Of a stretch of 64,000 bases of DNA, positions 1 through 10,062 are shown piece by piece. Under the pieces are notes generated by a model. The model did not search any database. It was not told where the DNA came from and saw nothing but the letters and a program-made list of their open reading frames with translations. Numbering within the stretch: the stretch's first letter is position 1; the number at the start of each line of letters is the position of its first letter. The DNA is from Pyropia yezoensis (lineage: Eukaryota; Rhodophyta; Bangiophyceae; Bangiales; Bangiaceae). The stretch covers positions 9,378,545 through 9,442,544 of the forward strand of contig CM020620.1 of assembly GCA_009829735.1 (NCBI GenBank), given 5' to 3'. A program made the translations under genes and the position numbers.

Positions 1-236
1 CGGCGACCACAGACACCACACACACACACCAGGAGGGCCACGAAGACGGCCGAAAAAAACGGAAGACAACCGCGAAACGCGAGCGGCCGCGGGGGGGAAG
101 ACCCTTCCCGTGCGGTCACACCAAGGGGGATGGCCACCAAGTGAGGAGGCTGTGCGGCCGCACAGGATGCTCTCTTGACGGGGCTGGCCAAAGGAGGCCC
201 CCGGCCACACCGCCGGCCGCACAGCATGAGCCCGGG
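1..236. other. Non-coding left edge with a CA microsatellite
   Basis: A short (CA)n run lies at about 15-30. The rest is GC-rich with no credible gene. Confidence 0.5.
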
Positions 237-1711
237 ATCGTCACAGAGTATGTGTTTCTCACCGAGGGCCCATCGAGGGCCCATCGAGGGTCCACGATTG
301 GGATCGCACATCGCAGGGAGTCCACGATACGGGCTGGATGGGGCCTATCGAGGCCCTATCGCAGGGGGCCTGCGATGGGGTCTCTCGACCGAGGCGACCC
401 GCGCGAAGCACGGTCTGGAGCTTCCCAATTGACGAAAATGTTACTTAGGCGACCCGTTCGGCGCTCTCATTGGTTATTCACGCTGTCAACCTTTGGTCCG
501 TTGTCGGGCACTTCGTTTCGTGGCTTTTGCGCGGTCGCGGGGGGGGGGGGGGGGCCCAGGAAAGGCCTGTGAGGGACCACCAGAGAGCGCACTTGGGCAC
601 ACACCAGGGAGGCGACCCCTCTGCGCGCTCGTGGGACCCCCCCTCCAGAAGGCTCCTTCCTGAGAGGGACTTGCCAGTGAGGGGGTGTCTGCGCGCGGGC
701 ACGGCCGGTGCTGTGTTGCGCGCACAAGCTAAGAGCCTTCCGTCCTTGCTGGTTCGCACGAGAACTGCTAGCGTGTGCTGTTGGGATCCGTTGACCGCGC
801 GCACCTGATGGAGCACGGGTGAGGCGCCTGGGGATTAGCAAGACATGATGGTATGTGCACGACGTCGCGTTGTATGTGATGTTGTTGCTGGTGATGTTGC
901 TTATGATTGCGCGCTTGGACGTACCGGTGCTGGATCTGTGCGTGCGTACAAGGGTGTGGGGCTTGCTTTGTTGCTCGTGATGTTGTGTGTTGGTTGTCTT
1001 TGCGGCGCGCGAGATTCGTGCGACCCACTTGCTGCTCGTGTGGCGCACCGCCGGGATCATGTGGGCGTGCTGCTGTTTTCGTTCTTGCGGTTTCTTTTTC
1101 CTTGTGTTGGTGATGTCGGCTTGTTTCTCGTGCGCTTGGCGTGTTGGTGATGTGCATGATGGATGTACACGTTGTCGCTTGTGCATGATGGTGCGTTTCT
1201 ATGTCGATCTCAGTATGAAGGCTGCGTCTGGGGGGATTCTCGGCGTCTGGCTACTGAAGGTGATGCGAGCCTCGCTGTCGGCGGTGGTGGGATCCGTCTG
1301 CTGCGCGTCAAGGTGTTTATCCTGTTCGTTTTCTGTGAGTCATTGGTTGGCTGCAGCGTTGTACGTAGGGCGTCCGCGTATGGGAGCTTAAAGGGGTGGC
1401 CGGGCAGGATGCGGACGGCTGCGAAGAATAGCGTACGCATTCCTGTTGATCAGGGCACGGGTGCTGATCAGGCGATATTAGCACCGCACAAGCGGCTAAT
1501 GAATGCTTAATAAACGTGAGATTCTGAGATTTCCTGTTTGGCTTCTGTCATGTGGGGCGTGACTTGCCCGAGGTAGTCTCATCGAGGCTCTCATCTATCA
1601 GTATCGCAGCACGTCCACGATAGGGCTCCCGGCTCAACGAGGGCCCACCGCGGGCCCAACGCAGTCCCATCGAAACTGCGTCTCGATGAGATGCACACAA
1701 TCTGTGACGAT
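237..1711. mobile_element. Candidate TIR element, non-autonomous
   Basis: The ends form an imperfect inverted repeat of about 31 bp. The left end reads ATCGTCACAGA and the right end TCTGTGACGAT, and similarity continues inward through a GTGT/CTCA(C/T)CGAG segment. Inside the left end are short direct repeats of the type GGGCCCATCGAGG at about 266-290, and related GGGCCCACCG/ATCGAGG words lie inside the right end (about 1575-1665), as in elements with subterminal repeats. A 16-G run sits at 539-554. No transposase-like ORF is seen, only low-complexity frames. I could not find a convincing target-site duplication, so the boundaries and class are uncertain. Confidence 0.4.
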
Positions 1712-2077
1712 GTGCCTGCACCCCCCCCCCCCCCCCCCCCAGCGCGTGAGGGGCCCTCTCCGGCCCAAATTGCACCCTCACTCCCCCGCCCCCCCGCCCC
1801 GGCGCGAGGGGCGCCCTCCCTTCGCCCCCCCCCGCACACGCGGAGACATGGTGTCTGGGGGGCGCGCAAAGGGCGCTCGATCCCCGCTCGTGAGCAAAGA
1901 AAGATGCCTGGGCGCCCACGTGGGCAACGCAGAGGCCGCACCACCGGTGCCCAGGTCGGGTAAGGCATCCCTTGTGGCCTACTGTGGTGGCCTCAAATCG
2001 TGGGCGGGGACGCAAAGCGACGACAGCCTGGGAGGATGGCAGGGAGACTGTTGCGGAGGGCGCCTGTTGGAGGGGCG
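1712..2077. other. Low-complexity spacer with poly-C
   Basis: A 20-C run at 1721-1740 is followed by C-rich DNA leading into the LTR of Gypsy element 1. No gene was recognised. Confidence 0.5.
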
Positions 2078-2546
2078 TGTGGCAAAAACCACCTGCGCAC
2101 CCAGCACCCAAGTTGGGGTGGTACACAAGGGCTGCCTCCCGTGTCGGGGGAACCGGAAGAAGTGTAAGTCGCACACACTCTGTCCCTGTTGCGGGGCAAA
2201 CCCCCCACTATGAAACAAGAAGATGGTGTGTGGGCCATCAAGTTCTTGGTCGGGACGGGAAAGCGTGGCCAAGCCTCGCTGTCCCTCCCCTTATCCCACA
2301 AGGGTTTTCTCAGAATCTCGCCACTCAAAATCTCCCACCCCAGCACCTGCCCACTGGGCCACACGAAAGTTCAAGACCATAAAATGCAGAAACCCCTCAA
2401 ATCCAGGTTGGAATCACTATCAAGCAAAGCATCCCTAACTTGGGGAAATTCGGGGTCAACTGCAAAGGGAGAAACGGGTCAGGCTAGTTGCCTGCCGCCC
2501 CTTGTATGGCAGGGGCTGCCCCCTGTGTGAGGCCAGTTCTGCCACA
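2078..2546 (-). repeat. 3' LTR of Gypsy element 1
   Basis: It begins TGTGGC and ends GCCACA on the plus strand, a perfect 6-bp terminal inverted repeat of the TG...CA type. Its first ~80 bp match 9981-10062, and a polypyrimidine (minus-strand polypurine) tract abuts its inner end. Only that ~80 bp can be compared with the other LTR. Confidence 0.75.
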
Positions 2547-2560
2547 CTCCCCTCTCCTCA
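2547..2560 (-). other. Polypurine tract of element 1
   Basis: CTCCCCTCTCCTCA on the plus strand reads as a purine tract on the minus strand, immediately inside the 3' LTR. This is the expected position for the plus-strand primer of reverse transcription and supports the LTR boundary at 2546. Confidence 0.7.
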
Positions 2561-2593
2561 GTTCCGACCGACCCGGTCGGCGCTGGGAAGGGG

Positions 2594-2600
2594 TATAAAA
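2594..2600 (+). promoter_or_regulatory. TATA box for the antisense ORFs of element 1
   Basis: GGGGTATAAAAGCG is a near-consensus TATA box on the plus strand, about 330 bp upstream of the first ATG of the antisense ORF pair and just inside the LTR. It points away from the LTR, towards 2924-4833. The promoter role is inferred from motif and position. Confidence 0.5.
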
Positions 2601-2923
2601 GCGTGTGTTGTCTTCGCCGGGGGCGCGACTCGCTGGCCCCCGGCACGTCACTCTGACGGGAAGGCGGTCACGTTGACCCCCCTCTTCCTCAAGCTAGCCC
2701 ACTTGGCCGCTTGCAATCACCTGAGCACACCTTCTCCGGACCAACACATCCCCTCCACCTTACCTCGGGCCACCCCACGCTGGGGAGACCCCCGATCTAC
2801 CCACGATCCAGGTAACCCTCAACTCGAGGAGGACCTCGGGCAGTTGCGACCGAGCTGTCTCTCCCTTACTTGGGCAGAGGCACGGCGCCCGCGGGGTTGG
2901 TGACCGACTCCCTCGATGAGCGG

Positions 2924-3604
2924 ATGGAGGATGTGCCCCGCGTTGTAGCACCCGTCGGGACTTCTGGCGGGAGCTCCGCAGTTGCCCCGGGGGATGGGAA
3001 CCCTGCGCCACCCGACTCTAGGTTGGCGGCGGGATCTCCCCCGGAGGTAGGCCCCGTTACTCCACGGGAGGCCTTGGGGAGTTGGTTCTACCCCCCTTGG
3101 CCCCTGTACGAGGAGGGATTGACGGTGATCCGCTGTGGCCGAGTTGGCGCAGCGATGAGTCGCATCTGGGGCCGCCGACAGGAGAAATTCCCCCGTAGGG
3201 TCGGGTTCCCGGCCGACTTCAAGACGGACCAGTTTTGCCTTCCTCGACGACGACGAATTCGAAGACGTGCAGCGGGTCAAGAACTTGTTGACCCCCGGGG
3301 GTACCATCAAGGGCCCGGCGACTTGCCAACCTTCACGTGGGATGTGGTGGCAACTCGCCCCCCATACCTCCGTTCTTCCGACCCACACGTCAATCACTTT
3401 GACGCGCGGATGGAGAAGGAAATCCGACAAGGTCCCTACTTGGTGACCTCGGCTCATCTCGAGTTTTCGCAACAAGCGCCAGCGAACAAGGAATTGCTCT
3501 ACCACAAGAAGCCGGAGTGGTGGCCTCAAGTTGAGGTCCCTGACGGGCTCCCCGCGTTACTCCCGCGGTTGGTGGACCACTCTAAAGTTTTGGCTCCGTC
3601 ATGA
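2924..3604 (+). CDS. Antisense accessory ORF 1 of Gypsy element 1, unknown function
   Basis: This plus-strand ORF of 226 codons starts at the first ATG. The frame is open a little further upstream, to a TTG at 2870. It lies between the pol end and the 3' LTR and opposes pol. The product is Pro/Gly-rich at the N-terminus, then has a mixed region with a very basic patch around PRRRRIRRR and several aromatic residues, more protein-like than a random GC-rich frame. It ends in TGA overlapping the ATG of the next ORF by four bases (ATGA), which suggests termination-reinitiation or a split of one ancestral protein. I recognise no family. Confidence 0.5.
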   Translation: MEDVPRVVAPVGTSGGSSAVAPGDGNPAPPDSRLAAGSPPEVGPVTPREALGSWFYPPWPLYEEGLTVIRCGRVGAAMSRIWGRRQEKFPRRVGFPADFKTDQFCLPRRRRIRRRAAGQELVDPRGYHQGPGDLPTFTWDVVATRPPYLRSSDPHVNHFDARMEKEIRQGPYLVTSAHLEFSQQAPANKELLYHKKPEWWPQVEVPDGLPALLPRLVDHSKVLAPS

Positions 3605-4833
3605 TGACGGCGAGCCCGGATCAGATAGTGTTCGCCATGTTGGCAACACTCTGGCTCCTCGAGGTCATGTCGACCTGGGTGGCCTGCGTCCAGAGGCGCG
3701 GGATGTTTTGGCATCTCCCGACCCGCTCGATCCAAGGTTTGGAGCAGCTCACCCCTCGGCAAGTTGCTGAGGGGTGCTCGCCGAGCCAGCTCACTCTACT
3801 CGAGGAGATGCTGCGGCTTTGCAAGATCATAGAGCGAGAGAGCGTCGAGCATAAGTTGCGCCGATCCTCCCGGGGGTCTAAGGACGACGGCACACTTCGC
3901 CAGTTCGTCTGGGTAGGTCGTGAACTTCACGACGGTCGCGTGGTACTCAAGGAGGGGTTGGGCATCGGGGACTACCCGTATGCCCCGGGGTTGGAGCGCC
4001 ACACTGCGCCGCTTCCGGAAAAGACGACGGTGGTGGGCGTGGCGACACACGAGGAGCTCCTCGCACAAGGCGCTTTAGCGGCCCCTACTCGGGGTCGCGG
4101 CTACCCTCGGGCTCCGCCTAGTCGGCGAGCCTCCCCACTTCCCCCTGCCCCGTTCCAACCGCACGGGGACATCCCGAGCGGCGTAGCGGCGGAGTCATCC
4201 ACACCTGTGTCTCCTAGTTTGGGAGCCACGCTACTCACGGTCTACCCCAAGTTGGTGTTGCCGCCCGAGCCGTTGACTTTGGAAATGCTAATCACGACGT
4301 TGGTGCGTACCCTGTCGTGGATGGCCGCGTCGGCTGCCACTCTCCAAACGTCGGAGGCTACTCAACTTGAGGAGCGCGTTCGCACTGTCGTCTCGACTGC
4401 TAGTTGCGAGTCGTTTGCGGAGTTTACGACGGCCGAGTTGGCTCGTATCGGGTCCATCATGCCTTTTTCCTCCCCGCTTGGGCGTGTCAAGCGTAGGGCG
4501 AGCCGTACGCACTCTCCACCTCGTCGTCGTCGCCGCCACTCGCGGCGCTCTCCCTCGGTGTCGGAAGACGAGTCGTCTTACTCCGCATCGGAGTTATCCA
4601 CACCCACCGAGACCGAGTCGGTCCGGCGGTTGCGTCGCCGACTTGCGCGCAAGACCAAGCAGGCTAGTGGCCGCGGTCATCGTCGTACTCATGACCTTGA
4701 AGGTCATGACGACTCCGACTTGGAGGCGCCTGCCCCAAAAACTAGCGGTGACCGTTATCGGCGTGGGTCTCGCCGCTCGCCTCCGCGTGGGGGCGAGGGT
4801 CGGGGTGGTGGGGAGTCAAGCATGCGTGCCTAG
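3601..4833 (+). CDS. Antisense accessory ORF 2 of Gypsy element 1, RS-rich C-terminus
   Basis: This plus-strand ORF encodes 410 residues and starts at the ATG inside the ATGA overlap with the upstream ORF. The N-terminal third is globular-looking, with a hydrophobic start. A helical middle follows (about residues 225-285). The C-terminal ~110 residues alternate Arg/Ser and acidic clusters (for example RRRRRHSRRSPSVSEDE) like an SR-type nuclear or RNA-binding tail. It ends 111 bp from the convergent pol end of the same element. It occupies the same slot as the 789-aa antisense ORF of element 3, but I see no clear sequence similarity. Function unknown. Confidence 0.55.
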   Translation: MMTASPDQIVFAMLATLWLLEVMSTWVACVQRRGMFWHLPTRSIQGLEQLTPRQVAEGCSPSQLTLLEEMLRLCKIIERESVEHKLRRSSRGSKDDGTLRQFVWVGRELHDGRVVLKEGLGIGDYPYAPGLERHTAPLPEKTTVVGVATHEELLAQGALAAPTRGRGYPRAPPSRRASPLPPAPFQPHGDIPSGVAAESSTPVSPSLGATLLTVYPKLVLPPEPLTLEMLITTLVRTLSWMAASAATLQTSEATQLEERVRTVVSTASCESFAEFTTAELARIGSIMPFSSPLGRVKRRASRTHSPPRRRRRHSRRSPSVSEDESSYSASELSTPTETESVRRLRRRLARKTKQASGRGHRRTHDLEGHDDSDLEAPAPKTSGDRYRRGSRRSPPRGGEGRGGGESSMRA

Positions 4834-4944
4834 TTGGCAGCTGCCATTCTTGTGAGAGTGTGTGCGATAGGGCTGTTGTTAGGAGCCACTTTGCGTACCA
4901 CTTCGACTTGAAGAACTCTCTTCGCACCGTCATTTGGCCTTCCC

Positions 4945-7472
4945 TCAAGTTGAGGGAGGGCAGTCAGGGTCGAGGTCATTCCGGGCGCAGTACGCCCGGA
5001 CCTTCTCAGCGGGGAGGTCCTCCACGTACTCCCAAGCGTCGTCTTTGGCACGGTAGCCAAACCAACGCACCCTCAACATGAGGCGGTTAGTATCCTCATC
5101 CCACCCGTGGTCGATGAACTTATCGAACACGTACTCCTGCGGGCCCTGTTTGGCCGCAGGTAGCGAAGGCAGACGCCACGCTCTGAGCGCACGAGCCCAA
5201 GCCAGGTCGCCTGGAAGAGGTGGTGCAACTTTCATCACGTCCTGTCCGTTCACTGTGCGGATCCCATCGCCACTTTCGATGGTGAACCGTCGCCCATCCG
5301 TACGAAGGACCTGGTATGGTCCCTTCGTTTGGAACACCTACTTACCCCTAGTTGGGGTATGTGAGTGTTCCAGCACCCAATCACCCTGCTCGGGGACGTG
5401 CTTGGCGTTACGCACCTGTTTGTCAAAAGTACGTTTGTAGCGCTTTTGCGCTTTATCCATCTCAGCCCTGACTTCAGAGATGAGCTTCTCGAGCCTAGCG
5501 GCGAACTCTGCCTTACTTTCAGTAGGAGTAGGAGTGCTACCACCGGCCTCCCTAGATGAGAGCGGCCGCCGTACGGCACTAGACCGCACGCGACACGGGG
5601 TCACAAAAGCGAGGGGTACTTCCCCGGTAGATGAATGAACCTGCGAATTGTATGCAGTAGTAAGAATAGAAATATATTGGTCCCACCTTTTCACGTGCTC
5701 ACTCACGTAGTGGCGCAGCTGCCGAACAATAGTTTTGTTGAAGCGCTTCACCTGCCCAATAGTTTGGGGGTGGTAGGGGGTGGCATAGTTCGCCTGAGCC
5801 CCCAACATATCCAGCACTCCCTGAAACAGTACGGACGCAAACTGCGGTCCGTTGTCAGACAAAGTACTGTCCGGGATGCCATCAGCGGCAACCCAGTGAT
5901 CTATGAAGGCTGACACGACCGACATGGCCGTGATCTCTGCCAGAGGGATCGCTCGCGTAAGTTTCGTGAAGCGATCGCAGATGACCATGAGGTACTGGTT
6001 GCCATCCTCTGTCACTGGCAGGGGCCCAAGAATGTCCATTGCCAACGCGGCAAAAGGCTCCTTGGCCGGGAACAGCAACATAGCCGTAGTAGGCCGCCGT
6101 TCCATCAGGCGATTCTGCGCACAACTTGGGCATGCAGCCACCCAGCTGTAGGTGTCCACCACCATCGAGGGCCACAGGTACTGGGTCCTCAGGGTCTGCT
6201 AAAGTTTACTAGACCCCGGATGTCCACCCGCGGGCGCGTTGTGCTCCCGCTCAAAGTTACTGTCCTTGAGAGCTGCGGGGACGACAAGTTGTGCAGTCCC
6301 CTGGATCGCCCCTCTCCTCAAGAGGAGGCCATCATCGTCGATGAAGAACCGCGACTCCGCCACTGTGTCGAGCGCGTCCCTCTGCGACTTGCAAAAGGAA
6401 TCTTCGGCCTGGGCATTCACCGCTGCGTCCACAGACAGGGGCAAGTACTTCTTGTTCCCTGGCGCCTCGAGGTTCAACACTTGCCCCAAGCGCGTGACCA
6501 CCCCCACTATGGGTATGTCATCATCGATTGGGTTAACGTCGAGCCTCTCGGTGGGTACCCGAGACAGGCCATCGGCCAAGGCATGTTGCCGGCCGGGACG
6601 ATACTCAATATCAAAGTTGAAGGGTGCAAGTCGCACTCTCCACCTGTTGAGGCGGGTGTTGGTATAATCCGTCTTGAAGATGAACTGCAACGCGCGGTGG
6701 TCACAGCGGATGAGGAACTTCTCACCCCCCAGGTAGTGACGAAGTGACGTCACCGCCCACACCACTGCGAGTCCTTCCAACTCGATGACTCCACAGTTTC
6801 GCTCAGCCGAGATCAGCCCCTTGCTGAAGTATCCTACCGTCAAGTACTCCTTGTCAGGCTGTTGCTGTAGCAGCACACGACCAAGTTGGTCGTAGTTAGC
6901 ATCCACGTCGAAGACGTAGTGGCCTCCCAACCTGGGAATAGCCGAGATGGGAGGGTTAAGCAGCAGATCCCGAAGAGTCTCAAAAGACTCCTGCTCCACC
7001 CGACTTGGGGGAGGCCGGTTCTTCGGTAGCGTCGAGCTAACTAGCTCGTTCAGGGGCTTCGCAACCTTGGCGAAGCCCTTAGTGAAACGTCGGAACATGT
7101 TACACATGCTGAGAAAGCTCCATTGATGTCGATCATGTGGTTGGCCTTGGACCTCCAACGTTGGAGTTCCACTTCCTTCGGTAACAGCGACCTGCGTATC
7201 AAGGAAGCGCCTGAGCCTGTATCAAGTATGATACGTGCACAACATGCACGGCCTGGGGCTAGTTCCACCCGGCCTGCCACCTGAAAGTTCTCCCCTGTCA
7301 TCACGGCGATAACCCCACGTGGGTTAACGTTCTTGGGGAGTCCTACCCGAGGTGGGCCGACTCCTCTGGGTCGCGACAGTATGCGACAGGGATGGTTCGT
7401 CCTTTTGGCCCACTTGGCCGAGGGTGCCGTTGTGAGCTTCGGACGACCAGCTCCAACGGTTACTCGTTTCCC
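4945..7472 (-). pseudogene. Gypsy pol of element 1, internally deleted
   Basis: The frame opens by -1 shift at 7466-7472 and runs without a stop into a protease remnant with the LDTGSG active-site motif (about 7204-7222). The sequence then jumps from the protease (just after an NG motif) straight to the RT connection segment (SMCNMFRRF). Compared with element 2 this removes about 515 residues, including all of the YLDD palm. RNase H follows (VFDVDA, RCDHRALQF), then the integrase CPSC half of the zinc finger, a catalytic core with DILGPLP and DNGPQF and a TIGQVKRFNKT segment where E is replaced by K, a GPY motif and a C-terminal chromodomain-like segment. In-frame TAG stops lie at 6199-6201 and 5338-5340. 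Confidence 0.8.
7466..7472 (-). promoter_or_regulatory. -1 ribosomal frameshift heptamer, element 1
   Basis: The minus strand reads G GGA AAC in the gag frame, two codons before the gag stop (TAA at 7460-7462). Slipping back one base gives a frame that is open from here through the protease. The same heptamer in the same phase is found in elements 2 and 3 although the surrounding protein sequence differs. This is the canonical X XXY YYZ form of retroviral slip sites. Confidence 0.7.
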
Positions 7473-7667
7473 GCCGACTTGGCTTCGGACTCCGAGGGTG
7501 AAGGGGAGGACGACAAGTCCGAGGACGACGTGTCCACCTCTTCCGCAGAGGGTGTGGCCACCTCCACCACAGGCCGCGCTTCACCCTCGCGGCGGTAGCG
7601 TTCTTCGCTCGTAGCAGACTTCTTACCCGCCTTCTTGACAAGTTGTTGAATGCGTTTGCTCAACATA

Positions 7668-8119
7668 TTGCAGTACCCCGAATTTTGTCTCATGGCGACA
7701 ATACCAACAACAGGCCGACAACAGGCCAATGGCATGACTCGTTTGGTGCACCACTGGCCAATGAGTGCTCCGCGTTGGTGTTGAAACAGTGCCATTTGAG
7801 TCTTTCTCGAGATTTCTGCCCACATCGAAGAGGGAACAAACATCGCAGGAACCAGCCGCGACCTCTCCCAGTGTTCTTGAGTGGATCGGGCCGAGATAGA
7901 GGGAAATCCGCCGAGATCGTGAGAGAAAACAACAGCAACCTGAACAACCAGCGTTCGGTACCAGATCACCCGCGACTACAGCCAATCATCGCCTGATCAA
8001 CAGGAAAGTCTGACAGCACGCTATTGGTCCACTGCGAGTTCCCAGCACGCGGTTGACTCTCGGTCTTGTTGTCACACTGTTGCTCTTGTCTCCATGAGAC
8101 AAAAATCGGGGAACTGCAA
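7668..8119. mobile_element. MITE inserted in gag (Tc1/mariner- or pogo-like)
   Basis: This 452-bp element has ~30-bp imperfect TIRs. The left TIR starts TTGCAGTACCCCGAATTTTG. The right end, on the opposite strand, starts TTGCAGTTCCCCGATTTTTG. Both are followed by TCTCATGG, and both ends are flanked by TA, the duplication typical of Tc1/mariner/pogo elements. It carries no transposase. The insertion lies four bases past the last Cys codon of the gag zinc knuckle, and its excision would restore the gag frame, which supports the boundaries. Confidence 0.7.
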
Positions 8120-9961
8120 TAGGGCAGTCATATGCCAAGTGTCCATCAGCGTTGCAGTTCCAACACCGATTCTCAGTTTCCAGAGGAGTCTTCCCGACTG
8201 GGGAAGTAGATGAGGTACCCTGCGAAGATCCCACGGCCGCTACCACCTTATCCCTGCGGATTCGGCGTGCCTCTCGTAGCTCTCTGGCCTTACGAGCCCC
8301 CTCCTTCTCCTTGGCTAACTCGGCCTGCCGTTCTTGGCGTTGCTCATTCCGCAACTTGCGGTAAGCCTCACCTCGGCGGTAGGCGAACCTAGCCAATTCA
8401 GCTAGCGTCGCCCGAGACGCATTGTGCTCCCGGGTCTCCACGCGGACCGACCAATAGAGACCCTCCACGAAGCGACTCTTTACCACAGCTTGTGGATGAA
8501 GAAAGCCACAAAAATTGTTAGGCTTACGGACACGTTCCGCAAAGGACAACTCGTCCTCATTCTCTTCCTGATGAGCCTGCGTAAACTCCTCGACTGGAGA
8601 GGCCAACGCGGCTTCATCAACCATTGCCCTCAACAACCAGATGATGAGCTCCAAGTAGGACGTCACCTCACCAGCGCCTCCACTTGAGGAACTGGGCATG
8701 ACGGACATAATCTCTGTCCGTAGGTCGCCCTTGGTGAACTCCTGTAGCAGGTAGAAAGCCATGCCCTCCCTGATGCCATTGTCGTCGCAGGCGTTTGTAA
8801 AACGACGTAGGAACTCAAGGACAAGGAGGGGGGGAGTTCCATCCCACTCCGCCTTGTGCCCAAAAGACTGAGTTAAGTTCTTCTGGGCACGACCCATAGC
8901 TCGGGCCTGGAAAGGACCATACGCCACCGACTTGTTGTGGAGGTCGTAGGTCTCACAGTCAAAGATCCTCTGGTAGACCGGGTTGGCTACCTGGATCTCG
9001 GGCGGCACCTCCCGTTGCGGGAAGACCCGCTGAGGCAGAGGGGTAAACTGACCCATTGCCTCTGCTACCTGTACCGGCGGGTTGAGTGCAACCCCCGGCA
9101 CCTCTGCAGTAGACGCCCTTGTGTAAGCCGCTCGGCCTGCTGACGTCCCCGTCGCTCCCAAGTTGGGAGTCATTGGGTTCGATCCCTGTTCGGGACGCCC
9201 CGATACAGGCGTGGGGGGAAGTGTCCCCTGCGTCTGCGGGCTCGAAAGCCCCACTCCGGTCTGGACATTGAGACCTTCTGGCAAACTCGCCACAATCTGA
9301 TATCAAAATGGTATTCGTCATCGTGACCATCAGGTCCGGCAAAGTCTGCCGTAGCACATTGGTAGCCTCCCGACGGACAGTTTCCTCCAGGAGTGGGTTG
9401 TCGACTCCAGTTGAATCTCGGTCCGCCTCCGGGAGTCCACCTGAGGGGTAACCACGATCCTCAGGGGTCTATACCGGGGGCAAGGGCGCGAGCCCATCGC
9501 CGACCAACGGAGGTCCTCCGTCCTCCGAAAGCCTAGTTGGCGATGGCTCCATGCCAAATTTGGCTCCAACCCGAGTGGATCCCGCGGGGACCGTCCTCTC
9601 ACCCTGGGACGTTCCCGTTGAGTGTACCACACGATGGCCGGACTTCGGCCCACCAGCATCGGGGGTGTCACCCAAATGAACTCCCGACTGAGTCGGGGTG
9701 GCCAGTTGCCCGCCCGTACTCCCAGTCCTGCTGGCTTGAGGGAACTCCAGTCCCTCTGCGACCCCAGGTACACCTACCTATGTCTCACCAGCATTCAAAG
9801 GCGCTGGAGTACGCGCGTCACCCGTGTACTCCCCGGACGACGGGGGATCCCATCCAGCCATGTTGGCTAACGATCCGTAGAGCACGGTCCAAGTCCACCG
9901 TTCCTCTGAGACAGAGGGCCCCCTACACCCGGCCGCACCCGGATGTAAAGTTTACCTCTAC

Positions 9962-9977
9962 CCCCTGCTGCTCCACA
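9962..9977 (-). other. Primer binding site of element 1
   Basis: The minus strand reads GTGGAGCAGCAGGGGG adjacent to the 5' LTR. It matches the primer site of elements 2 and 3 except for a substitution in the TGG that would pair with the tRNA CCA end. Confidence 0.6.
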
Positions 9978-9980
9978 AAA

Positions 9981-10062
9981 TGTGGCGAGAACCACCGGCG
10001 CACCCAGCACCCAAGTTGGGGTGGTACACGAGGGCTACCTCCCGTGTCGGGAAAACCGGGCG
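9981..10062 (-). repeat. Truncated 5' LTR of element 1
   Basis: About 80 bp starting TGTGGC match the start of the LTR at 2078 at roughly 85% by eye. Similarity stops near 10062, so the upstream part of this LTR, including its promoter, is gone. Confidence 0.65.

Larger units (their letters stand above)
7460..9861 (-). pseudogene. Gypsy gag of element 1, split by a MITE
   Basis: The best-preserved part (about 8120-9290) encodes a capsid-like helical region and a CCHC zinc knuckle, CWNCNADGHLAYDC (8124-8165). The remaining tail (7460-7667) ends in AGNE-stop, as in elements 2 and 3. A MITE at 7668-8119 lies between them. Removing it with one TA copy puts zinc knuckle and tail in one frame. The N-terminal region up to a possible ATG at 9861 is spread over different frames with stops. 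Gag would form the nucleocapsid of the retrotransposon particle. This copy is broken. Confidence 0.7.
2078..10062 (-). mobile_element. Ty3/Gypsy LTR retrotransposon, element 1 (degenerate)
   Basis: Read on the minus strand, the order is truncated 5' LTR (9981-10062), primer binding site, gag, frameshift site, protease remnant, RNase H, integrase, GPY/F-chromodomain end, then two plus-strand ORFs (2924-4833), a polypurine tract and the 3' LTR (2078-2546). It belongs to the same broad lineage as elements 2 and 3 but is clearly divergent. It is dead: most of protease and the RT palm are deleted, pol has two in-frame TAG stops, the N-terminal part of gag is scrambled, and a MITE sits in gag. No target-site duplication can be identified because the 5' LTR is truncated. 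Confidence 0.85.

Noticed and set aside
446-480. Similarity between GCTCTCATTGG here and near 57463
   Set aside because: The match is too short to exclude chance, and the flanks do not align.
467-1186. 239-codon minus-strand ORF inside the left TIR candidate
   Set aside because: Low-complexity His/Thr/Arg-rich frame across a poly-G run, with no transposase motifs.
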